From assembly GCA_964019335.1 (NCBI GenBank), contig OZ025725.1:62001-126000 (forward strand): a stretch of 64,000 nt of DNA. The letters are read 5' to 3'. Of the stretch, positions 30,666 to 40,911 are shown piece by piece. The stretch comes from Diplonema japonicum. Taxonomy: Eukaryota; Euglenozoa; Diplonemea; Diplonemida; Diplonemidae. Position 1 is the first letter of the stretch. Every line of letters begins with the position of its first letter. The notes under the pieces were generated by a model. The model searched no databases, was not told the origin of the DNA, and saw only the letters and a program-made list of their open reading frames with translations. The position numbers were made by a program, and so were the translations under genes.

Positions 30666-33600
30666 ATGCAGCAGGCATATGAGCGTCAGATCGCCCTGCT
30701 GCAAAATCAAGTTGGTATCTTCTGGAAGCTCGCAGAAAACCGAAAACAGCAGCTGGAAGGGTTGAAAAAGAAAGAGGAAAACGATGCGAGCGACGCGGAG
30801 ACCCGGCTACGGGAGGGCGTCAAGGAGTACAAGAAGCAGCACGGCACGAAGGGGGTGGTCAGCGCAGTTGCCAGAATACTCGTCGAAGACGGCGAAGGTT
30901 GGGGACAGGTCTCAGCGGACTTCAAGGCAGTCGGGATGGGCGTAGCAGGAAGACGGAACAGCGCAAGTCAGATCAAACGATTTGCCGACGGGCTTGCCGA
31001 AGCTTCAGTAGGTGAGGGCCACGACGTGGAGCAAGTCTTTTACAAGCCAAGCTGGCGGCCGATCCTCGACCATTGGGGCACCATAGACGAGCTCAAAACC
31101 TGGCTAAACCCTTTGGGCCTCAGGTTGTGGCCTGAAAAGATTGTCCGAAACATGCTACACGACACACGACTCTTAACCAAAAACCATGCCTTCTCCCAAC
31201 CCTCACACATCGTTGCACCTTTAGCTGTTTACACTTTCCAGCTGTACCAACCAACTATATTTGTTGTTTGGACTGGCACTGTGTGGGAACTGCTGCCTGA
31301 AACACCGTTCAGACCAACGTCTGCTTCGTTGTACCTCAAGGCCTCCGTGGCAGGTCTTATCTCTGAAAACCCTGACACGCTGCTCCACACGGTGTTCCGT
31401 CCTGAGGTGTCGCACTTCGGTCTCACCCTCTACACTTCTCCAGAATCACCCGACACATGCTTGTTAGAGTACACCAACACAGCTACAAGCTCTGTCGTGT
31501 CTCCATTCAGGGACACCGTGCTGTGGATGCCTCCTTACGAGGTGATCCGTGAGGACGGGTTTCAATGGGTACCAAGTGGGGTGATAGAGTACATATTCAG
31601 CAGGGACTACAGGGAAACCCTGCGCAGTGTGGATCTCGGGGGCAGTGACATCTGGGAAGCGCGGCCCTTTGAGGACGACATGATTGCTGAGCTGATCGAA
31701 GAAGTGGAGGGCGCCAACAATATGTTGGTAGTTAATCAGAAGATCGAGGAGCATATAAAGGTTGTGATGGAAACGGGACACCCTGCCGTCGCCGAGATAC
31801 TGAAGGTGAGGCTCAGGGACGTGGGTGACGTCACGCCGCAGCTTGTTCTCAACGTGCTTAACATGCAGCAGATAACGTACGACGGGCGGCTCTACATCGC
31901 ATCGCTGACTGCTTGCGGGAAGTCGCCAAGGGTTCTCTGTACACCCACGGGCTCGTCTTGCATTTGCTACCAGCGTCTCGCTGCGTCCTGCAACGAGCAG
32001 ATCTTCCGCCTCATCAACCACACAATGCGTGCGATCCAGTGCAACGAGACATCGCCCGTCCTCACCATCGACGGGTTAGGGGAGCTCAGCGGGGATTATG
32101 TGGACGGCGGTGCCGTCGCTCCGTTCACATTGCGGTCCAACGTCATCGATGCAAAAGCGCAATGGAGCAAGGGGGTCTTCCTCGTCTCAGCTGGGGGCAA
32201 GCCCGCCCTCACCGTGACCGACAACTGGACGCTCAAAGCCAATGGCTCAATGATCCGCCAGGTACAGTGCTTGATCTACTTCATCGATAGTGCATTGGCC
32301 TACATTCCTACTACGTCGACTGTCAAATGCTACCGCGGGCTGGCCAACGCGTCTGTGCCTCAGTACAAGAACGGAGCTGTGCTGCTTTGGGCTGCCTTCA
32401 GCTCTACTTCGTTAGACGCATCAGCAGCGTGCTCTTTCGGGCAGGGAACCGTCTTCTCTGTGCGTGCTGGAGGTGCGAAGAGCATTGCAAAGTGGAGCCG
32501 CTTCTCACGAGAGCGCGAGCTTCTCTTCAAGGCCAACACATGGCTGCAGGTGTCCAACGCCCTCACGTCGGAGTTGGCCGAGCTTGCTGGCGTCAATGCA
32601 AAGTCCCAGCTCTTCGAGCTAGACGTTGTGACGCAGACAGCTGTGCACTGTGCTAGGCTGCGCACTCTCTTTTCGAGAGTCCGCTCCGCGTCATGTGCCA
32701 GCATTCTCTTCCAACTTGAGGAAGCCCTCTGCACTGGTGACTGCATCGCTGATCTCTCGCTCCCGTCGCCTTCAGTTGGGGAAGCCGCCCCCACCTGGCA
32801 GGTCTTCGTTACCCCCGAAAACGGGAACTGTCCTTGCTTTGCACCCTCGCAATGGACGCCTGTGCCCGCAGAGATGGTGCACCACATCACGAAGCTACTT
32901 GACATCCGGACTACGATACCGGTGCAAGGGTGTGCCCACAGGGAAAAAACCTATAGTAACCGGCAGCACACGCCGCCTGAGTTAGAGATCAGCTCATTAT
33001 CAACAAGCGTGCGTGGCCCGGTGGGATGCGCTGCCCTCAAAGCCGCCATGTGCCTCTTGAACATCGAGAATGGCAAGATGACTGACGTCACAATCCCAAC
33101 AGCAGAACCTGAGCAGAAGGTGTCCGACACTCACCTCAGTATTACGGTCAGCGGAAGGGATACCACCGACGGAGTGCCCACATCGTGGAGAGCAGCTGTA
33201 AAGTTCCGGAAGACAGGCGGACGGCGGAGCCTCGCTGCTGGAATGGAAGGAGCGTGTCTTGTGGCGGCGGCATTGGAACTCAGAGTCCCGCTTCGGGAAA
33301 TCAACCTGCGGAACCACCGGATCCCTTCAAGGGGCGTGTCGGTTTTGCTGGAAGCGTTGCGCAAGAGCAACACCGTGGTTGAGTTGGAACTGGGCAACTC
33401 ACTACCACTGCCAAGAAAGCCGTACAGGACACAGTTCGTGGGGAAAGGGTGGATGGTGCTCAGGAAGTACATGCACCTTGTGCTGCCATGGTACGATGTG
33501 CATGTTGAGTCAGCGCTGAGGCTAAGATGCATGGTGCACAGACACAACACGCTGAACATAAAACAACTGAAACTGTTTGCCAACTGGGAGGAGGTGGTGG

Positions 33601-34512
33601 TACGTGCCCTTTGGGACATGCCAGATGTGATGGACGTGCTTCCCGTGCAGCAACTAATGGGCACCAAGGAGCTGGAGGTGCTGCTGCTCAACGTCGGCAG
33701 GGCTTGGAAGCTTCGCATGGGAACCAACCCCAGCCACCTGCTCATCGGTGCTGTAAAGGCTGGCCACGCTGCCCTGGTCGACAAACTGGTATCCACAAGA
33801 CAAAAGAAATAAATGAATAATAATACAGCTTGACATATTCCCTTTCGAGCTGGATACTGTGTGCGATACAGAAAACCATACACCGCTGTTCTACGCCAGC
33901 CGGCACCAAGCGTTCAACTCCAAGGTGGGCGTCAGGAGCTTAAAGAGACTGTTCACAGAACGCGCTCTGAAACAGCAGAGCAGGTACAACGGCTGGACAC
34001 CCCTCCACGTCGCCGTGAACGGGTACAACTCATGTATGGCACGGACATACAATATACACACGTTACACACAGGCACTGTGGTGGCATTGCTTGAGATGAA
34101 CGCAGATGCCAATGTGCATGACTATGAGGGAAGGACACCTATGGGGCTGGCAGCGTCTCTTGGGTTCCAGTCTTTGGTAGACACGTTAAGGGAATACACG
34201 GACACACCATCCGGGCTGCAAAGGGCAACAAGGTTAAGTAAACGCGAGAAGAGCTACAAAAACCTAAAAGCCTTCCTCCACAAGGAGCCTGCAGCGCCGG
34301 TCGCCGACATCATCATCGAAGATCGATCCGCCAAGCGCCTCCAGTTGCAATGGCGCGCCTACAAAGGACGACAGGCTGCGGAGGAGCTTTCAAAGAAAGG
34401 TACCCTCACCGCCGAAGATCAGCACAAGATCTCCGTCTTTCACAAAACAAGCGAAGCAGCGAACATAGTTTCCACCGTGTGGACGGGCACACACCGGTCA
34501 CGGGGGCTGTGA
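30666..34512 (+). CDS. coiled-coil / mono-ADP-ribosyltransferase / LRR-like / ankyrin protein (2 exons)
   Basis: Exons 30666-33788 and 33829-34512, phase 0, with a 40-nt GT-AG intron; ~1268 aa. The first ATG is at 30666. Residues 1-50 are coiled-coil. At ~530-640 an arginine-type ADP-ribosyltransferase signature appears in order: VKCYRGLA (R), FSSTSLDASAACSFGQGTVF (S-T-S), then SRERELLFKANTWLQV, where ERE fits the ExE catalytic pair. At ~845-905 an LRR-like stretch reads LREINLRNHRIPSRG...TVVELELGNSL. The C-terminus has ankyrin repeats across the intron (NGWTPLHVAVNGYN; ADANVHDYEGRTPMGLAASLG) and an IQ-like helix (AKRLQLQWRAYKGRQAAEEL). This is a host-type signalling protein; NAD+-dependent modification of an arginine in a partner is inferred from the motif. 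Confidence 0.75.
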
Positions 34513-34555
34513 ACATTGGTTTACACTCGCTTCCCCCCCCCCCCCCCCCCCCCCC

Positions 34556-34671
34556 TAGGGCTATGCTGGCAGGAAACGTGGAAATGTTTCCGTTCCCGTT
34601 TCCGTTTCCATAAGAATTTTGAAAAGTATGGAAACGGAAACGTTTCCACGTTTCCTGCCAGCATAGCCCTA
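34556..34671. mobile_element. foldback MITE, copy 1 (116 bp)
   Basis: Near-perfect terminal inverted repeats starting TAGGGCTATGCTGGCAGG, with GGAAACG repeats filling most of the element and a ~20-nt loop. A run of 23 C precedes it and GGGCCCCCCCCC follows it. No coding capacity. The same TIR occurs at 44488-44575. The TIR start and GGAAACG content are reminiscent of hAT-type ends, a weak guess. Confidence 0.8.
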
Positions 34672-34959
34672 GGGCCCCCCCCCTAAGTAACTCGTCCCCC
34701 TCGCTATTTTCTCTCCTTTTTTTTTTTATATCTGTATTCCTTCTGTTTTATGGGAGAAAAAAAAAAGAAAAGGAAAGAAACAAAACTGTTTCTTTTTGCA
34801 AGAACGAATCTTTGACTTGTCTAAACAAAAGGGGAACGTTGGCAACATGTTTACGGGTTGACAAACTTCTCGGAGTTTTACCTAGGCACGTACACACAAC
34901 GGCCAGTTCCTCTTTTTTATTTTATTTTTTATACTTTTATATAACTCGAGCTGGGTTTT

Positions 34960-35800
34960 CAAGGGTGGGAGTGAAAATAAGATTTTACATTATGTCACTC
35001 CCAGCTTTATTTTCACTCCCAGTTTACCTTGAAATTAGGCCCAGGAGTGAGATAATGTTCAAGCGTGAAATAATGTAACATTATTTCACTTCTGGGCCTA
35101 ATTTCACCTATTTTTACAATGGGAAGGATGCCGAAGGCAATGGGCAAAAAGGCGAAGGATACAAAGGCAGCGGCGTCGAAGATCGTGAACGCCAGCTTGT
35201 CATGAAAAGCACCAGCACTTATGAAGCATAGTGGTACCGCTTTTGCTCTTTTCACAACTTTAGAACAACAAGATCGAAAAGCCCGACGGAAGACGAGTAT
35301 TGTATTTCCAAGATATGAAGTACAATTTGGCAAGTTACAGCAAGATCAACGAAACTTCCGTAAAAAATGCAGAGCTTTCCCAGGGTTGCACTTTTTTTGA
35401 AGGCCATGAGGTGAAAAAAGCTTCGGTGTTTAGTCAGGAACAAATGAAAGAGTATCTGGCAATGCAATTCAGCGACCCCTACAACATAGTGCGCCAGGCA
35501 TATGCAGCTTGCATGTTTGCAAGAGGGATGAGGACAAAAGAGTCGCACAACCTGAAATTTAGCGATGACACTCTGTAACCCAAATCCCACTTTTCACCTG
35601 TTGTAACCCTGTAACCTCCCACCCTTTCAAACCCGGCTCTTGTATTAGTGAAAATAAGAGCATTATTCCACTTGTGGTGGCAGGTTTAACTCGTAGCTTT
35701 TTACTTCACGAGCGAAGAGAGTGAAGTAAAAAGCTACGAGTTAAACCCCCTGCCACCACGCGTGAAATAATGCAATCTTATTTTCACTTAATAAATAGCT
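34960..35800 (+). mobile_element. hairpin/YR element A
   Basis: Left end carries clustered iterons of the type AGTGAAATAATG / AGTGAAAATAAG in both orientations, including a 28-bp-arm hairpin at 35032-35106. A tyrosine recombinase fragment follows. Then comes a long foldback (35645-35791) with ~65-bp arms and an 11-nt loop. The end reads AATAAATAGCT at ~35790-35800. The same terminal word (AGCTATTTATT on the opposite strand) starts elements B and C. Outer left boundary is approximate. Confidence 0.65.
35119..35577 (+). pseudogene. tyrosine recombinase fragment of element A
   Basis: A short basic start (MGRMPKAMGKKAKD, 35119-35204) is followed after a frame change by 35300-35577. That part includes VKKASVFSQEQMKEYL and then AACMFARGMRTKESHNLKFSD, the tyrosine-recombinase box I pattern G(L/M)R-x2-E-x3-L-x3-D with the first catalytic Arg. 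It stops five residues later; box II (HxxR) and the Tyr nucleophile are absent. The homologous fragment in element C stops at nearly the same place. Confidence 0.6.
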
Positions 35801-35892
35801 AATTTTATTGATAACAACAACACTTGTTATAGTATCAGAAAAAAAAAAGAATGCTAGCTAGTGTTATGCATTACAAATACACTCCTTAATGG

Positions 35893-35932
<40 letters not shown>

Positions 35933-36065
35933 GTAACCGTTTCGGCCCCAACAAAAAAAAAAAAATAACTCGCCTGTTTCTTTTTTCTTTTTTCTTTTTA
36001 TCTTTTGTATCTTTTTTTTTTTTTTTTCTTCTTTTTTTTTTTCCTCCCTATTATTACTAATAACT

Positions 36066-36110
<45 letters not shown>

Positions 36111-36125
36111 TCTGGGGAAGGCCAC
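35801..36125. other. spacer
   Basis: Very long A runs (35890-35930, 36068-36105) and T runs; no feature seen. The ATG of the next gene follows the last A run by 20 nt. Confidence 0.6.
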
Positions 36126-37676
36126 ATGAAGCAGAGCAAGGTTCGATTGCTGGTGACCTCAACGCAGGCAGGATGGTTCAAACCCCCTCCCGAGCGGAAG
36201 AAGTTCCATTTCTGCCAAGCAGTGTGTAACGTACCGGGCTTTCCAGAGGACAAACCGAAGGAGGACCCGTACTGGATGGACTCGGCGATCACGGGAAACT
36301 GGAGATACAAAAAAAGGGGCCCCAACGTCGCGTCTCTAAAACACGGTGCGACCGCATGGAAGGGTGACGCAGAAAAAGGGATACCTGCAATGCCCCCAGC
36401 AGACTACTTCGGGAACAAACTGATCCCGAGGGACGAAGCAGCAAAATTCCTCCCCGATATCCACATCGACGGCCTCGCAGAAGAAATCACAGGGCCCATA
36501 AGAACCCTGGGCAGGCATGTTGTCCCACATCAATTCCATGAATATTACGATGAGTCACTTGTCGTGGAAGGGTTGTACGGGAAAAGAAGCGGTGACGACA
36601 AATCGAGGGAAAAGACATGGAAAGCGAATCTTTCAATGTATCTACACCGCCACCCAATGGCCGATGAAATGCAGAGAAAAATGTTAATCGGGGATGCAGA
36701 GGCGCAGGATAGGTACCAAGATCCAGACGATGTAGAGTACGAGGAGGAGATCATCGCCGCCCTCAAACACGGCGACATAGACACCGCATGCAGCATCTAC
36801 AAAAAACTGGTCGACCCCCCGAAAAACTGGCACATTTATACACTGATGGTCAACGAGTTCGTGACGAGGGGTCTCTTATCTGACGCCATTTCTGTTTACA
36901 ACGAAATGCAGATATACGACATCCCTCCAGACGCTGAACTGTTCTCTTCTATATTAAGCTGTGCGATCGCCGCTGAGCACCCCAAACGGGTAACATGGCT
37001 TATCGGGGAAGCACGTAAAATCCACTCGAACGGTGTTACCATTCCCAAAGACGGCTTGGCGCAGCTATGTGTTCGTGCAGTTCGTTACCTCCTCGAGGCA
37101 GACCCCAGGCTGGCGGTTCGTATATACAAAATAATGGAAATTGAGGATCTGCTGTCCATGCACAACATCGATTCGAAAGCTGCAGCGTTGCTTTTAAAAG
37201 CCCGGGAGCTTGGTATCCTCCCTGAAACGGATCCCATGGTCGGCGGGCATCACCACCGCTACGTGTACAGTTTGCCTTCAAATGGTGCGACTAGAAATGG
37301 TGATGAGAATGTTGTTCAAGATGGTGGCGAACGAGGAGAGTTTGGGTTTGGTTTGTCGTCTGAAGAGGTTGAGAGGGTACAGAAACTGATGGAGGAGGAG
37401 GAGGGCGAGCGGGACGTGCAGTTGCCTTACTTCAAAAAGAGCCAGCCGAACCACCCCTTGCAGCCCAGCGTGGTAAAGGAATATCGCTACTCCCTTGTCC
37501 AAGGCACCCACAGCACGGATGTGCCTTACCCATGCAAACGTGACTGGGCCCTCTCCAACTCTTCATCCTCACCCGAAAATCGGTACACCTTCAGATGGAA
37601 TGGTCGCAACACGCGCATGGTGTCCGTCTCCGCTTCCGAAACTCCTGTCACCACCTCACCCGAGATTTGGTTCTAA
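36126..37676 (+). CDS. PPR protein (516 aa), probably mitochondrial
   Basis: Single exon. The N-terminal ~190 residues are polar and contain conserved-looking W/P/Y segments (GWFKPPPERKKFHFCQAV; YWMDSAITGNWRYKKRGPN). PPR motifs are clear at ~205-330: IIAALKHGDIDTACSIYKKLVDPPKNWHIY, then LMVNEFVTRGLLSDAISVYNEM and IPPDAELFSSILSCAIAAE, i.e. helical pairs of ~35 residues ending in PP-D. The C-terminus is Ser/Pro-rich. Basic N-terminus MKQSKVRLLVTS may be a presequence. The mix of few PPRs and long lineage-specific ends is typical of protist mitoribosome or RNA-processing PPR proteins; role not determined. Confidence 0.7.
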   Translation: MKQSKVRLLVTSTQAGWFKPPPERKKFHFCQAVCNVPGFPEDKPKEDPYWMDSAITGNWRYKKRGPNVASLKHGATAWKGDAEKGIPAMPPADYFGNKLIPRDEAAKFLPDIHIDGLAEEITGPIRTLGRHVVPHQFHEYYDESLVVEGLYGKRSGDDKSREKTWKANLSMYLHRHPMADEMQRKMLIGDAEAQDRYQDPDDVEYEEEIIAALKHGDIDTACSIYKKLVDPPKNWHIYTLMVNEFVTRGLLSDAISVYNEMQIYDIPPDAELFSSILSCAIAAEHPKRVTWLIGEARKIHSNGVTIPKDGLAQLCVRAVRYLLEADPRLAVRIYKIMEIEDLLSMHNIDSKAAALLLKARELGILPETDPMVGGHHHRYVYSLPSNGATRNGDENVVQDGGERGEFGFGLSSEEVERVQKLMEEEEGERDVQLPYFKKSQPNHPLQPSVVKEYRYSLVQGTHSTDVPYPCKRDWALSNSSSSPENRYTFRWNGRNTRMVSVSASETPVTTSPEIWF

Positions 37677-37868
37677 AAAAGAAATTAAGACAAAGAAAAA
37701 AAAAAAACAACAGCAGCAAAAAAGTGTTTTGTTCCCCCCCTTCCTTTTTCCAAGTGTGATTTTTTTTGTTTTTTTTTAAAAAGAATGTTCTTTTTTTTTT
37801 TTAGACCCTCATTTTTTTTAAAAAAACAGGGGCCTGGCTCTTCATTGATTCATTCCCCTTCCTTCTCC

Positions 37869-38216
37869 ATGCGAAGGTCGAGTCTGAAGCCGGTGACAGG
37901 GCCGAGTCGAGGTACACCCAAGGAAATATATTACCTTGAAAGAACAGCTTCTGGGAATATGGTGCAGGTAGGGCCTGTGACGCTGAACGATATGCGCGAG
38001 GCGTTGGTGGGCGGGAGGATCAGCATGTGGTCGATGGTCGCCACAGATGACGATGAAAACTGGAAGGTTCTGGGAGAGACAGGCGAGCTGTGGAAACTGG
38101 TAGAACGCGCGATGGAAGAACACACAACAAAAGAGAAAGTCGTCGGGTTGTTGGGAAGCAGGAAGCGAACGAGAACAGGGACCATGCTCCGCAAATCCTT
38201 AAAAGCCTCTGCATAA
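37869..38216 (+). CDS. GYF_2 domain small protein
   Basis: 115 aa from the ATG at 37869; the open frame extends upstream only through T-run phenylalanines. Residues ~17-75 fit the GYF_2 pattern: KEIYYLERTASGNMVQVGPVTLNDMREALVGGRISMWSMV, then ENWKVL, with the YY...GPV...G.I...W signature. GYF-type domains bind proline-rich peptides. The basic C-terminus (GSRKRTRTGTMLRKSLK) may bind nucleic acid or direct localisation. It sits between two PPR genes. Confidence 0.65.
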   Translation: MRRSSLKPVTGPSRGTPKEIYYLERTASGNMVQVGPVTLNDMREALVGGRISMWSMVATDDDENWKVLGETGELWKLVERAMEEHTTKEKVVGLLGSRKRTRTGTMLRKSLKASA

Positions 38217-38340
38217 CGCAACAACCTTCTTCCTTCAGTTGTTATCCCACCACAACCTTCACTTCGTGTTTACATTCCCCCCCCCCAAAAAAAACGAAAA
38301 AAACCACCCCCAAAGGAAAAAAAAAAAAAAACAAAAAAAA

Positions 38341-40666
38341 ATGTCAGGAAAAGGTAAAGGGCTCCCCCTAAGCATGGCGGGGGGGTATCATCGAGGCGGG
38401 CTCAATTCACTCCGACAAACAGGGCCCCCACCACGAATAGAAGTGTACACCAGCAACCTGAGGTTACAACGCATGGATGGTGCAACAATGCCAAAACATC
38501 CCGAAGTCGGGGGGGGGTGCCCGTGGGTCAACAACGAAGCAGTTGGCAGGGACAGCCCGGAAACAGCGCTTGTCCAACCAGACTACAAGCGGCATGACAC
38601 AAGCGGGGAACCCTGCGCCGCGTTCGGCTTGGAACCCCTGGACGTAAACTTCGAAGGCTGCACGATCGAAGAGTTGCAAGACCAGGTTCTCAAGGCAGTT
38701 TCGAAGGAAAACATCACACCGAAGCAATCTTTAGACATTCTAAGGGTTCTATCAAGCAAGCCCGGCGGAAAGCCCACAGTAGCTTGTCTCAACAGGGTAC
38801 TGACTACGTGCAAAGCTCACGGAAATTCCCAAGACGCGATCCGAGCTTTTAAATTCCACCACGGTAGAGAACTAGCCGACTCCAACACATTCCGAATAGT
38901 CAGCGATATCGCAAAAATCTGTCAAAGTTTGGAACTAGCTCACGTGGCAGTCGCATCCATTGAGGCGAGGAAGGTGAAACCAGACTCCCGCACTATGTCA
39001 AGCCTAACCTCGGTTGTGATGGATGGAAAGACGTTTGACAAGTCAAGAATGACGATATCTCAAAAGGGCCCGCTGCTCAATTCCGTACTCCTTCTCAACA
39101 AAGCGGAAAATATCTCCCTGACGTCCGTTCAGAAATGCTACGCGGTGACAAAACTCGCTCTCTGCGGGTGCCAATCGGAGGCGCTGCAATTCTTCAAAGA
39201 CACGCACACGGAAACATCACAATATTCGCCTGAAGTGTACAACCAGCTCCTCGAAGCAGCCACCGAACACGACGCCAGCTTACTGCCTGTTGTTTTTAGA
39301 CATATGCAGAAGGCTGGTATCGAACCCTCCAAGGCAAAACTGTTAAAATGTTTCGACACTCTATACACAAGAGAAGAGTACCTCAATGAAGCCCGGAGGA
39401 TCTACGACATCATCAAATCGGAGAAATCAAAAACACCGAAAACTACCGCGGAGTACGTGTCGATGGAAGGCTTGGCTCTGAAAAGAGGGGTCAAAGGGGG
39501 TCCTGGCAAGAACGAGCTTTTAAAAATGTGGGACGAGATCGCTGCAAGCAAGCAAGCCTACAAGGACGACCTCCCGCAGAACTTAGTTCGCAAGGCACTT
39601 CACGCGTTGGTGGTGGCAACCTTCGTCGAGGGTGAGGCCAACAACCTCAAAGACACTCTCACCGACGTGGCACTACTGTGCAAGCAGCAGCACACCAACG
39701 AATGCTACTCCAAAGACACCATCGACCTGCTTCTCTCTGAAATCGGCAGCGGCAAGGTCACCCCGCCCACAAGAGGCGCGGTATCCAGCTGGGAACTCGC
39801 TTCTTTCACCACCGATATCAAAAACAACAGTTTGGACGTGTGGGCATTCAAAGCAATGTGCCACGGGCTTGAAAAATGCGACCCAACCGCCGCGAAGTGG
39901 TCCAGACAGATGGCGGAGCTCCTGGCAAAGAGCACAGCAGGGGAAGAGGAAAAAGAGGTACCATTAAAAAAATAATAATAATAACAATAAAACAGGCCGA
40001 GGAAGACTTGGACGCAGAGATGGAACTCGCAGCACTTTTAGAAGGCTCCGATGATGGGGTGGAGACAAAGCAGTCCTTTTTCACACCGCAGTTGGGCCAG
40101 GAACTGACGGCCACCGCTGACTACGTCATCGTCCTCGACTCGGCAGCGTGCAACGAACTTTTCTCCAACGATGCTAACTACAAGAGACTTGTGTCCATCG
40201 TCAGGAACGCTCAACCTGTGAAGTGTCTCATCTCCCCCGCTACTCAGCTCTCTTTGTCGAAGGACTCCCCTGCTGTCCTATCTGTGCTCATGAAGGAATA
40301 CGCAGAGAGGCAGGACTCATGGGTGATCCCGCTGCCCCTCTCAGTTCACTTCGAAGTAGCCACGAACCCCTTCAGATCCCGACCTAGAAAGAGAAGAAGG
40401 CTCACTGCCGATCAGCGGTCGCAAGAACCCGCACCTTCTCTCACATCTGAAATTGACATGCTTGTTGCACTTTGTTACCGTCTGCAGGGGACGGAGAATA
40501 TTGGTATGAAACGGGGAGGAATGGGGGGGAATTAAAAAAAAAAAAATTAATAATATAGGGCGCGACAAGACCATCCTCGTCTCGAACTCCGAAGAAAACC
40601 GCAAGACTGCTACGGAACAGAAGATAATAACGCTAAGTGTCAAGGAGCTGCTTCATGGACAACAGC

Positions 40667-40700
<34 letters not shown>

Positions 40701-40701
40701 A
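38341..40701 (+). CDS. PPR-PIN fusion protein (3 exons)
   Basis: Exons 38341-39957, 39996-40503 and 40559-40701; introns 38 and 55 nt; ~755 aa. Residues ~120-480 contain PPR-like helical pairs (TVACLNRVLTTCKAHGNSQDAIRAF; SPEVYNQLLEAATEHD...VFRHMQKAGIEPSKAKL). From ~565 a PIN-like nuclease fold begins: DYVIVLDSAACNELF with the strand-1 Asp, a central helical region, EIDMLVALCYRLQGT, then after the second intron GRDKTILVSNSEENRKTA and the family-like end IITLSVKELL. The protein ends in polyQ (CAA codons). It recalls the logic of protein-only RNase P (PPR plus metallonuclease), but the nuclease here looks PIN/VapC-like and not all acidic residues can be placed. Confidence 0.65.
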
Positions 40702-40911
40702 GAGGGAAAAAAAAAGAATATAAAGAACACCACCACCCCCTCCTTCCCCTCCAATAGTGTAAACGATTCTTTCATGCCCCCCCCCCCCACCCCATTTCTT
40801 CTTCCTCTTAAAGTACTGCAAAAAAAAAGTGGAGGGGGGACCGGGTGGGTGTGACAAGGAAAAGGAGAGGCGAGGCGTCTCCTATTAAACAAAAAAAAAG
40901 AGAGAAAAAAA

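Noticed and set aside
35013-35590. - strand ORFs in element A (35013-35333, 35252-35590)
   Set aside because: They are antisense to the recombinase fragment, which carries the recognisable box I motif on the + strand.
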